A program made the position numbers and the translations under genes. Below, in pieces: positions 44,209 through 55,157 of a stretch of DNA of 64,000 nt. Every line of letters starts with the position of its first letter. Positions within the stretch are counted from its first letter, which is position 1. The notes below the pieces were generated by a model. The model searched no databases. It was given only the letters and a program-made list of their open reading frames with translations, and was not told the origin of the DNA. Origin of the DNA: Ottelia alismoides (lineage: Eukaryota; Streptophyta; Magnoliopsida; Alismatales; Hydrocharitaceae); assembly GCA_037367405.1 (NCBI GenBank), contig JAZKJV010000299.1, forward strand, positions 62,001 through 126,000. The letters run 5' to 3'.

Positions 44209-45896
44209 ACCGTTGGATCGCGCTTCAGATCCAACGGTCCCTCTGTGACCACGTGCGCTCACTCCCTCAGCCGTCCGATTATCTCCCACTTCTCATCACC
44301 ACCATCCGATAGCGCAACGCTCTCAGCCTTCCACGTGGCGTCATCTACGCCGCTCGACCGCGCCCCCGATCCTCTCATCACAGCCGCCCATCTTCCAGCG
44401 AGTCTCGACCCTCAGATCGACTCAGCCCTTTCATCTGAGCCGTTAGCTCCCCAATAATCTCAGCCGACCGATCGATCGCCAAGGACTGATCAGGACCGCC
44501 CGCCCGCGCCTCACCACACCGCGCCACGTGGCGCTCTCATGACCCCTCATCTGGGCATTCCAGATCTAATCCTAACCGATCGCTAAGCGTTGATCTCCAC
44601 CGTTGGATCCCAAGATCCAACGGTGGAGACTTCGTCTCCTACCTCGGGTGCCCCCTCTCTCCCACGATCTCTGCCTTGCGAGAGGGGCACCCCCTTCCTA
44701 TTCTCGGAAGCACTCCCTCCACCCTCGCCGGCCGCTGACCTTCCCACGACACACCCCACTCATCCCTCTCCCTCGCCAGCTCCCTCAAACACCACCATCT
44801 CCGCCACACTCGCCCCACGACAGCCACCAACTTCGCCACTCACCCACTCCAGCCGTCACCTTCATCCTATAAATACCCAGCCTCCGGCCACATTCAGCCC
44901 CATCCGCCACTCCAGAGAGGAACCTAGAGCTCGGAGCCTTCGATTTGTGACAGGAATTGAGTGAATCCTTGAGCGAAGACGGCCCTTCTTCTCCGGCGAG
45001 ATCCACGGTGCCACCGCCGTGTCGCAGCCGCCCTCCGCGTAGCTGCTTGAGCTCGGGGCTTTACCGACCTCTTGAGCGACGACCTGGAGCTCAAATCTGA
45101 GCCCCAATCCCCAGGTAATCACCTCCATTACTCCTCCGATCTCGTTCTTCTTTTCCCTTCATCTTCTCCGATTTTATTCCCTGTCCACGATCATCTTCAC
45201 GCCTCGCCTTCACTCCGCCGAGCTCCGCGTCGAAGCTCTCATCCTCGCTGACCCCTCCGCATCGTCAGACGCTTCACTCCACCGTTCATCGATCACTAGC
45301 TCCGCCACTTGGCCGGAGCAACGTCCCCCGACCACTTCACTTCTCCGTAGGCCTCGCCAACCAGTACCATTTCTCCACAATCGCACGCACGAGCCTCGGC
45401 TATACGTCTAACACTTGCAGGTACTCCTTTGATCATTGGCCGGAGCCTCACCGGAGCTCTCCTCGAGCTTCATCGACTCAGAGCTCCAGCCCTCCTCCAG
45501 GGATCCAGAGACCACCGGAGCCTTCGCCGCGCACTGACGATTCTTCCGAGCAAGGTGGGGGCTGACGAAGCTCACCACCGGAGCTTGACGACCGAGGCGG
45601 AGCTCGGCTGCTTTCACCGGAGCGCAGCCCTCTCCTCCGCAGGCGGCGGAGGATCGATAGAGAAGAAGGAGCAGCAACCGTTCGATCCTCTGATCGAACG
45701 GCCCTCGCCTCTCCACGTGTCCACTTCGCCGCCCTCATCAGCGACCGTTGGATTGCCCAGGATCTAACGGTGATCAGCCCGCCGCGTCATCAACATTGGG
45801 AGAAGACAGGAGCCGTCAGATCATCCCAGATCTGACGTATCTTGATCGAGCCACGCGTCTTCACCGACACCCCTTGGATCCATCTTGATCCAAGGG
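44209..45896 (+). repeat. Six GATC-closed hairpins in LTR E
   Basis: Arms: 44209-44219 / 44228-44238 (11 bp), 44594-44609 / 44614-44629 (16 bp), 45678-45687 / 45692-45701 (10 bp), 45744-45753 / 45762-45771 (one wobble), 45814-45822 / 45829-45837 (9 bp), 45871-45880 / 45887-45896 (10 bp). Five of the six have GATC next to the loop on both sides, and loops are 4-8 bases. Confidence 0.85.
44868..44875 (+). promoter_or_regulatory. Probable TATA box of LTR E
   Basis: TATAAATA in a C-rich context (atcctataaatacccag), about 1.34 kb into the LTR. The best promoter candidate in this LTR. Confidence 0.7.
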
Positions 45897-47173
45897 CCTT
45901 CAGGCCGCCACGTCGCCCTATCCGAGCCTCGGCCTCCAAGCCTAGGCTCGGGTAACCCGAAGCTGCACCGAGGCTGGGCCGAACCTCCAGAAGGCCCGAG
46001 CCTCCCTCCGAGCCTCCAACGCCCCCCCGAACCTAGGCCGCCCCACGTGAGGAGCACGTGCGGCCTGGGTTATTTGCATAGACGCCCTTGGAGCTTTCAG
46101 AAATTGCAAAAAGGCCCCTGTGAAGCAGACATCACGTGAGGAGCACGTGGTTCGTGGAGAAATTGCATAGAAGTCCTGCATTGTATCGGTAATTGCATTT
46201 TAGTCCCTGTCAGCATATTTACTTATTGAATTTTTAATTTCCAGTATTGCATTTACACCCTTGTGTTTGCACGTGTCCATAGCATGCATTTTTCATCATT
46301 TTGAAATTCTAAAAATTGCAAGTTGTTGAGAATTTTGTCCTCTACCTGTTTGTACACGTGTTTGATTTTTGTTGGCTTAATTGAATTATCAATGAATTAA
46401 TTGGTTCATTTGTGACATATTTTGCCCAGTGATGCCTTTTGATTTTTAATTAAATATCAGTGCCTTCAAAAATCACCAAAAATTCACAGTAGCTTAAGGA
46501 CATCATTTTTAACACTCCATAAAAATTTCATATCATTTGCACGCATATCGAGGCCTGAATAAATAGTTTAGTGATTTGCTTGAATTAATTTTAATTAATT
46601 CATTTCACAACAAATTTTAGATCTGTTAATTTTCCTAGGTCCCTGATCATTAGACCTTCCTAGGATAATTTTAGCTCTTGAAAAAATTGTGATTTGATAT
46701 TTATTAAAAATTAAACACTGAAAATCACTCTGTCTGTTTATTTAATTCATAGAAAAATTATTTTGAGTCGAAAAATTCCAAAAAAAATTAGTGTAGGTCA
46801 TTTTCATCATAAATAACCATCTGGCCAATTTTCATTATTTTTGGACTTCGTTTGATACATCAATTAAATTTAAAGTTAAATTGGCTGAGATTTGTCTGCA
46901 TATGTCTGCATAAGAAATAAAAAGACCAAAAAAATTTGACCCTCGAACATCAACACTTGAAAATTGCTGTAATCCACCTAAGGAGACAGTTGCCTCCCTG
47001 AGATCGACCTTGGACTCCACCAAGTAAAAAAATATCACTGCTTAAAATTGACCAAAATCTGTCTTAAGTGGTTTTTGATCAACCTCCCGCATCCGACTGC
47101 AACGAACACTTAAAATTAATTTGGACCATTAATTTGACCGAATTAACTAAGGGTGCGGGAGCGCACATCAAAA

Positions 47174-47191
47174 TGGCGCCGTTGCCGGGGA
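47174..47191 (+). promoter_or_regulatory. Primer-binding site of E (tRNA-Asp type)
   Basis: TGGCGCCGTTGCCGGGGA, three bases after the LTR end; the complement of the 3' end of plant tRNA-Asp as used by Athila elements. Confidence 0.95.
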
Positions 47192-48563
47192 GGCACAGCT
47201 TAGGTTAATTTGTAGCATATTTTTGAAGTGTTTGATTTCTAATCCCCGGGTAGTCTGACCCCCGGTTTTTCTTGTAATTATCTCTCGTATTTGTTTTCTT
47301 TTTGCTTCATTTTTGTGTCACTCTCTGACCCCTATTTCATTTTTTGTGCGAGGACCGCGAGGAGTCGGCGACGCTTCAAGGACTTAACATTTAAAGTGTG
47401 TTGAGAGAAAGAGAGGCATTGTACTTTTTATTTTTCTCCTTTGCATTATTTCCAGCGGTTCCCGTTTGGGATCTCGCGCGTGTAAATATAGTGGAAAACC
47501 GTGTCCCGTGTGCTGTGTGGGTGATTGGTAATTTAGCTTGCACTAGCGGCTCCTCGAGTCACTCTAGGACTTGTTTGTGCGCTTAATCAATAGGACCACA
47601 CAACACACTTAAAAGACGCACCTAGACCGTAGGACTTAGTTCAAAATAAACTGTTCTCCACGCTAATGGAACTGCCTGTCTAGGAGCGGCTTGCATCGCT
47701 TGCATTTGCATGTAGAGTAAAGTTTTCAATTCTGTATAGCATCCCGCATCAACAAGCGAAGGGATCACTGTAAGTACTCTTTACTTAGCATACGCATCAT
47801 TGATTTCAACCTTGCATCGGCTTTTCTCGATTTCCTCCCCTCTGATTTTCTCATTTAACTTAAAAAGGAAATTGGGACTGTACGATAGGCGTGCTTTGTG
47901 GTGATTAATTACAGTGATAACCTAACTTTAAAACCGGGACTGCTAACAATATTGACCAGAAAAAGGGAATAAAAGCTAAAAATTGTTTGCGGGAGACTAA
48001 TCCCCGACCTTGTTATTAGGCTGAGTGAGGGTACCTGAGTGTGTGTGAACACCCTAAGGTAGAGCCCAGATCCCCGTCTTCCATATCACGTTCTAACTAA
48101 TCCTAGCAAATATCACGAGCCGAATATTTTCAGATTCTTTGACTAGTACCAAGTAGCCTCCGCCTGTCTCAGGTAGATAGGGGCGAAATTGCGGTACTTC
48201 GCGACAAGTTGCCAGTAACCCTCCGGGGCGAAGTTCCGGCCTTGTCAGCCTCCGCCTGCTTGCAGGTAGATAGGGGCGTGGTCACTGAGTCCATCGGCTT
48301 GGGATAGGAGCGAAGAAAGGAAGGAGCGGCGGTATCTTAGACGACAGGATAGACAGGGAAGACGCATCCGGCTCTGAGCCGACTTCCCTCTAGGCCGCGT
48401 AATCCTTGCTAGATTTGCTTGAAAATCACACTTAAAAAAAAATACAAGATAAATTGGACTCAACTTTGAGTCCTTCACTGTGTTGAGTGTGAATCCAGGG
48501 TCTTGGATTGATCTTGTGCTTGCTTCAGGTAGGAGTAAAATCCTATCTTCTTCTTTCACCAAG
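47192..48563 (+). other. Long 5' leader of element E
   Basis: No supported gene. It contains GTAAGT at 47770-47775 in a context shared with A, a possible acceptor-like tgcttcag at 48521-48528, and a direct repeat of about 31 bp (48155-48185 and 48247-48278: AGCCTCCGCCTG...AGGTAGATAGGGGCG). These may belong to RNA structure, packaging or a leader intron. Confidence 0.6.
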
Positions 48564-51209
48564 ATGAGTGACTGGGGAGATCTCGACGCACCGTTCACTG
48601 ATCTCTCTATGAGTCCCCCAAGTAACTCGTCTTTTCCGGTCCGAGCGCACCTTGGACCACCCAGGACTCATGACCCTCTTGAGTCCTGGTTCCCTCCGGC
48701 TCAGGGTGGTTACTCTCAAACCAACCCTTTTATCTCCTCTGAGATTACCGAGGAAGATCATTGCCTCGGTAATCCCTTCCTTGATTCAACCTCTAACACC
48801 AACCTTATTTTCCAATTCCCAGTAGTAGAGGAAGAAATGCCGCCAAAGATGCCGCCTGATGAGGACCAGATGAGACAGATCCTTAGACGCCTTGCTGAAG
48901 CTGAACAGAAAAATGCTGATCTCACTGCACAAATGGGGCGAATAATAGTAGCTGAAGGGATCGACCGACCAATGGTCGATACCTATAACCCGGCGGAGAA
49001 TGAAATCCAGAATTGGCTAGCACCTGCAGTTCCCGACCAGGCATTCGAGCTGAAGCCCCACTTCCTTAGCCTGCTGCCGAAGTTCAACGGAATCCTAAGC
49101 GAAGAGCCGTACACTTTCCTCCGTGACTTCGAACTAGTTTGCAATAATCTGAGCCATCCCAATGTTGGCCAAGATTATATCCGACTGAAAGCCACCCCGT
49201 TTGCCTTAGGAGATAAGGCTGCACATTGGCTGAAAAACCTAGGGGTGGTATGTACTACCTGGATGCAGTTCAAGGACCTCTTCTTGAAGAAGTTCTACCC
49301 ACTCAGTAGAACCAATCAAATGCGAACGAAGATTGCCAGCTTCGCCCAAGGACCCTGCGAACCGTTCCACGAGGCGTGGGACAGGTTCAATGACTTAGTA
49401 CAGAAATGCCCATGCCACGGCATTTCTAAGGAAATCTTAGTCCAGACCTTGTTCTGCGGCCTAACCCCAGAGATGCAGGGGTTAGTCAGCGCCGCCTGCG
49501 GAGGAAGCTATCTGAACAAGAACGAGCACGCCGTGTGGAAAATCCTAGAGCAGATGGCAGAAACCGGCAGGTCACAGGCCACAAGGGCCTATCAGTTGTC
49601 TCCCTCTATTCTATCCAATGAGACAACTAGAAGGACTGTTGCAGATCTGACAGAGGACCTCATCCCCAGCATGGGGATGATTGCAGACAAGCTTACCATG
49701 GTCGAGCAGATCCACAAGAGAGTCGCGGAGATGGAGTCTCTTTCGAGCCTTCCCAAGAAGGTGGAGGAACTCTCTGAAAAGGTAGCCAAGATTAAGCTAC
49801 CCACCCCTTCTGCACCACCTGTACCTGTACATCGAGTCCATCTTGTACAGGAACAGGCACCGGGGTCTCAGAGCAGCTGGGATCAGACTTACACCCAGCA
49901 GAACCATCATGCACCCCCACCCGTTGAGACAGAGTACGAGGAGCCTCCGCCCGTTTACGAGATCAACGGGCTCTGGTATAGCCGCGACCCACTAGTCCGG
50001 CAAATCGAGATGGGGAAGGACCAAGTACACCGCCCAACCCCAGTCTACCAGGAAACCAGGCCCGTGACAATCCCGCGATATCAGTCCAGGCCAGAACAAG
50101 GGTACCAGCCGCAACAGCGCACCTACCAGCAGGGGCCAGCACCGCCCCATCAGCAGCAGTATCGGCACGGCCAGCAGGGCCAGTTCAGGACCGCATCCAC
50201 TCAGCAGCCAGCCCAGCCCACCGAATTGGAGTCCCTCACCTTGGCGATCCAGACCCTGTCTGATAGGGTCCAGCAGATGCAGAACGACTACCTGGACATG
50301 AGAACCGACATCAATCGGGTCTCTCGTGCTCAGGACCAACAAATGGCGCCAAGGACTCCAATTCCCGCACAAGTTCAGGCCAACCCAAATAGCATACAAC
50401 AGGGCCAGAACCGACCCCGAGATCAGGTATACTATTCAGATAACTTTTTATCTGAACATGAGATCCTTTCGTACGATAATGTTAATCATATGTCCCTCAG
50501 GAGCGGAAGGACCGTGACCATACATGATCGGCCACGGGCACAACAGGAAGGAACCTCCGAAATTCAACCTGAGGAGAATTCGGAGGAGGAAGAGGAGGAG
50601 CACCACCGTCACCGCCAGCAGAAGAAGAGGACATCTGAGTCCTCGAAGCACCAGCCCCGCAGTCATCCGGAGTCCGACGACACCGATGAGCCCGCACCTC
50701 CATCTGAGGAGGACCAGCCAGAAGAAGCGGAAGAAGCATCACCGGTTTCGCCCAAGCATTTTCCCTTTCGTCAGAGTCAGAGTCAGAGTCTGTATAAAAG
50801 TCCGAGTCAGAGTCTTGTTCAGAACTCAGTTTCAGCAGCTAATGAAGATATTTCAGTTCCAGAACCTGAGTTAATAATCCCTTTCCCCCAAGCTCTCAAG
50901 GGAGGGAAGAAGAAAAACAAAAAAATCCAAAAAGATGACCCTGAGATGGCTGAGTTTTGTAACAAACATATCAAGGTCAAAATCCCCTTTGACAAGTTCG
51001 TGGAAATGACCCCTGCATTCCAAAAATACCTTAAGGTGAGATGCACACCTACTAGGATTAGCAGGAAAACCAAAAGCCGTGTTGAGAAACACGTCCTATC
51101 AGTAGCCACGACTTGTGCAATAAAGAACTCGTTTCCTCGGAAACGAAGAGACATGGGTGCACACTATGTAGTGAGTCATGTTGATGACATCGCGTTTGCA
51201 CGCACTCTC
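48564..51209 (+). CDS. gag: Athila-type gag with start of protease, element E
   Basis: Start chosen at MSDWGDLDAPF, preceded by ttcaccaag. The gag core is at about residues 200-340: TPFALGDKAAHWLKNLG, FLKKFYPLSRTNQMR, FHEAWDRFNDLVQKCP, LFCGLTPEMQGLVSAACGGSYL. A helical stretch with LTMVEQIHKRVAEMESL, a Gln/Pro-rich region and an acidic, Ser/Gln-repeat region follow. Near the end, KSRVEKHVLSVATTCAIKNSFPRKRRDMGAHYVVSHVDDIAFARTL leads to the protease, but the catalytic DSG never comes. After ...RTL the sequence switches to unrelated DNA and stops at 51224. It is intact up to that point, unlike gag of A. A perfect 11-bp inverted repeat lies within the coding sequence at 48743-48774. Confidence 0.9.
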
Positions 51210-51443
51210 CATGGCTCATTTTAAGGTATATGAAGATATACGGAAACTGAGGAGGAAACCACCTATACTTAGGAAAGAAATAACCTAAATATCAGGAAGA
51301 AGGATAAATGAGTAGAAGATTTACAAGGACTCAGGTCCCCCCTATACTTAGGCTGAGAGTAGACTAAGTAAGGGGATGGATAAATGATGTTGGGGAGACC
51401 TGAGGGGAATGAAGAGGTTAGGATGGATGTACAAGTGAGCGAC
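51210..51443 (-). repeat. Fragment G: 3' region with hairpins of a minus-strand Athila-like element
   Basis: Contains CTATACTTAGG (51263-51273) with CCTAAATAT (51284-51292) and ccccccTATACTTAGGC (51337-51353) with a decayed partner near 51362-51371. The orientation of the C run shows minus-strand origin, opposite to E. It joins gag of E on the left and LTR F on the right. Confidence 0.65.
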
Positions 51444-54400
51444 TGATAAACGAGAAGAATGGAGGGTCGCACGGTCTCACAAGGTGAGACCACGGTCGAT
51501 GAGTTGACCACTCAACCCTTTCCAGTTAGTCATGAATTAATCCACAATAGACATAATACAATTATTAGCAAAAATGTGGAGTTAAATTTTATTATAAATC
51601 TACCACAATGTGTATAGCGTGTAAGTATATGTAGAGGTTGAACCACAGAGAGCAATACATGTAGCCTAAGGTTATTTTCTTTTTATCTAACCAAGCCAAT
51701 CATCATGCATGTACATAGATATTTTTATGGATTTTTAATTTTTTAATTATTTTATTTTATTTTAATTTTCTGATTTTGTATTTTCTTTCTATATTTTATA
51801 CATTTTTAATTCTTTTTCTTTAAAATATAAAATAAGCTATATATAAGATATACATACAATGTCAGATAGGGTTGCAATAAAAGTTAACAAAAATAATCAA
51901 AAATAAGAAAATAAAATATTTTTGGGTTTTTAATATTTTTTACCATTTTTGTGATTTTTTAAGAATTTTTGTTAATTTTACATAATTTTAAAGTAAAAAA
52001 TATCCCAACTAAGGTATTAATTAAATACCCGAAATTGAATTAGGTTTTAAAAATAGTAAAATAGTCTGAAAATTACCAAATCAATTTTAATATATAAATA
52101 TGTATATAAATAAAATTATAAAATAGAAAAATACATTTTTGGATTTTTTAAGAAATTTTAATAAATTTAATAAAGGATTTTAGAGTTTTTAGATTTTTAG
52201 GGTTTTTGTTTTTCAAATTTTAGTGATTTTTGGTCTGTAAGTAGGATAAAATATACTATATATAATTTTTTTGGAATTTTATATATGTTTTTATATTTTT
52301 TGGTATTTTCTAACTTAAATAAGGAATAAATGTGCTTTATTTGATTTTTAATAAATGGATTAAATGCAAAAAATGCAAATTGAAAATATGGGCGTGAAAC
52401 TACATGGCTTGAAGCCTTTAATCCTATTTTTATGAAATTTTAGGAGGACATTAACTATTTTTCATAAATAGAGAAAATCTACAAAAATATATATCCTGAT
52501 AGGGGCATAAATGCAATAAAAAAGAGTCTAGGGGGCTCAGTGCAATTTTGCCAACATAAAACAACCTTTATTTTATTTTATTGAACTATTTAATAAATAC
52601 AAAATCCACTAGGGGTATACATACAAAATGCCTAGCTCACATGGGACGACACGTGAGCTGAGCTGGATTGTACCTAATTATAATTACAAATAGTTCAGGG
52701 TCCTATTTGCAAAATATCCAAATTATTTATAACGTTAACTTTTATTTACAAGACTAAATAATAAAATGCAAAAAGGCAAGGTTGAATATGCAATTTACCC
52801 CAAAATCCGTGCTTGATTGGACGGTTGACATGTGCCATTTAACCACGTGGTGAGCTCTGGTGGCCCGATGCTGCTTCGTGATCCGATGGCGGAGATTAGA
52901 TCCAAGGGAGGATCGAACGGTCGAGGCATGGCGCAATCAGACATTGTTGGTGTGATCTGGAGTGGCCCCTCTAATACAACGATGAAGAGGTGTAGTCAAA
53001 GAACAGAGGAGGTTCTCCTCGACCAAGGATGTAGCTGTTTGTGCAAAAAGTGAGGTAGGTGGCCAGGTTTCCGACAAGGCGGTGGAGATGAACCTCGATT
53101 TGCAGAACCAAGGTGGTCCTGGTTGATTGGATGGGCGTGGGATGATCACGAAGTGATGAGGGTTGAGATGGAGGTGAAAGATACAGTGAAGATAGGATGG
53201 GTACGCACAGAGGAGCTCGTCGGAGCTCGACTCCTGCAAACTATGGGATGATTAATTACCCCTACTTTGATCAACTAAATCCTAATATAACGACAACAAA
53301 TTAGACCTAGGACTAAAAGAAGCAAATTAAATGATAAATGGATAGCTCTTATACCTGGAGTAGCCTAGGGAGCAGGGTCGCAGACGACGGGCGACCGTGG
53401 GTGCACCCCTCGCTCCTGATGCTCGGGCTGGGCTCAAGAAAACTCCTCCTGTCACGAGGATCTCCCCCTAGACGCTAACCCAAAGCTTCCAGATGCTTAA
53501 TGGTGGCCAAAATTGGAAGTAGGATCTGAGGTTTTATTTATATACAATATTGAGCACTCTTTTTGACCGGTAAAAAATGATGATTTGAGCATATGTACAC
53601 GTGATTAAAGAGTATGGCTTGTATGCACAATGATCAATGATCATTTCTTGTGAAGGGAGTGAAGGAGAAAGATGGACATAGAGACCAGGAAAAATGGCAA
53701 AAATTGCCGGAAAACACATGTCTGCGTCAAATCGGGAGAAGGGGGAGTTGACCGGTGGTCAACTTTTAACGTGACCACATTAGTCCACGTTAGCCGCTAC
53801 ACGACAAAACAGCGAATTTTATTCAAAAATAATTATTTTAAATAGTAAATGATTTTATTAATTTTTGAATATAAAAAAGTGTTTATTTTTTAATGTAGTA
53901 TTTCAATATGATTTTTATTTATTTTTTGGTGTATTTTATTAGTAGTTACTTTTTATTAGTGTATTTATAGGTATATTTGCCTATATTTTGTACATTTTTA
54001 TTTTTATTTTGTATATTTTTTTATTTTTTTATTCTTTTATTTTATATATTTATAACTTATTTTTGTGAGAAAAAAATATAATTTTATTTGATTTTTATGA
54101 TGTTATTTGTATGCTTAAATAAATAGATATGAGTATCTTATAGGTATATTTATAGGTGTTTTACCTGTGTTTTATATACATGATTTTATTTTGATGTATT
54201 TTATTGGGTTTTATTTTGGTTTTATAATTTCATTAGAATGTAGATAATATTTACAACATCACAAAGATATAAATAATAAACAATAAAAGAATATGATACC
54301 CTTTTTTTATATACAAGTATGCTATAGGTATTTTATTTATGAACTTTAAATAATTATTTTATTTTATATCTTCCTTTTGATTTTTATTTTGGTTTTAATA

Positions 54401-55123
54401 TATACATATGTTATAAAAAATGATTACAAAAATATAAAAATATAAATTTGTAAAAATAATGAATAATGAATAATGAATAAATTGAATATTTTAATCGGTA
54501 TAATATACATTGAGGGTCAAAAACCTAACATTCGCACAGTAACTCCAAAAAATATGAAACCGCCACAGTTAAATATCTTGTGAAAAGTTATATACAATTA
54601 GAGGTGATTTTTATATGTTTTGAGTTTTTATTTGAAAGATATGGGTCTGGGAAGTTGGATTTTTGGCTTTTTATTTTGTGTATAAAATGAACACTTTGTA
54701 TTATTTTTGTACAAACTCAATTTTGTATTTTTATTTACATTATTATCTACAACTTTCATGTACAAAGTTTCTTTATTTGATGAACAAATAATAAAGAATA
54801 AAATATGTGTCAAAAATGCCTAGAATGAAAGAATTGGGTTTTATTCCATTTTAGGCCCTTGTCTCCCCCTACTTTATTCCTTGTCGACCAACTCAATTCT
54901 TGATTTGGTCTTGGGTTCAGGGTCATAAAATATTTTCGATATTTTATTCCGTTTTCTTTTCTTTTTTGTGCTATACTTTTGGCATTAAAAACCTTATTTC
55001 ATACACAAATAATACCATAAATAATGAATGCTATTTTGCACAAATTAATGCTATTTACATGCATTGGACAGGGTTTTTAAGATCAAAATGATATTATAAA
55101 GTTGATGAAAGGGAGATTCATCA
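51444..55123 (-). repeat. 3' LTR of element F
   Basis: About 3680 bp from TGATAAACG to TTCATCA. The right end is firm (PPT next to it); the left end is inferred. It has an edge hairpin GGTCTCAC / GTGAGACC (51473-51491), five TGCAAA motifs (52502-52796), an AGCTCACATG / CACGTGAGCT repeat (52634-52659), a TATA-like TATATAAATA (53544-53535, minus strand) and AT-rich stretches. Family resemblance to LTR A is clear in layout, lower in sequence. Confidence 0.8.
53535..53544 (-). promoter_or_regulatory. Probable TATA box of LTR F
   Basis: TATATAAATA on the minus strand, about 1.58 kb into the LTR, comparable with the TATA position in E. Confidence 0.55.
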
Positions 55124-55157
55124 CCCCCCATACTTGCCTTTGCTAGTCCCTAGCAAA
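55124..55157 (-). promoter_or_regulatory. Polypurine tract of F with adjacent hairpin
   Basis: CCCCCCATACTTG directly after the LTR end, then TTTGCTAG (55139-55146) with CTAGCAAA (55150-55157), the same hairpin as in A. Confidence 0.75.

Larger units (their letters stand above)
43530..47170 (+). repeat. 5' LTR of element E
   Basis: 3641 bp, from TGATGAATC to CACATCA, followed by AAA and the PBS. GC-rich from 44100 to 46070, AT-rich after. It holds six hairpins closed by GATC...GATC (44209-45896), repeated CACGTG sites (two CACGTGAGGAGCACGTG copies at 46044 and 46133), five TTGCA...CCC motifs (46073-46264) and an edge hairpin GTGCG / CGCAC (47153-47166). Frames in the GC-rich part (44161-45767) are on both strands, lack family features and are not annotated. 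Confidence 0.9.
43530..51209 (+). mobile_element. Athila-like element E, 5' part
   Basis: Plus-strand element made of a 3.6-kb LTR, tRNA-Asp-type PBS, long leader and an uninterrupted gag. It breaks off inside the protease, where minus-strand sequence (G) starts. No 3' LTR of this family is in the window, so the rest is either beyond an insertion or deleted. It interrupts copia element D. Confidence 0.85.

Noticed and set aside
44161..45767. Frames of 80-124 codons in LTR E
   Set aside because: GC-rich LTR sequence with hairpins; frames overlap on both strands and show no known motifs.
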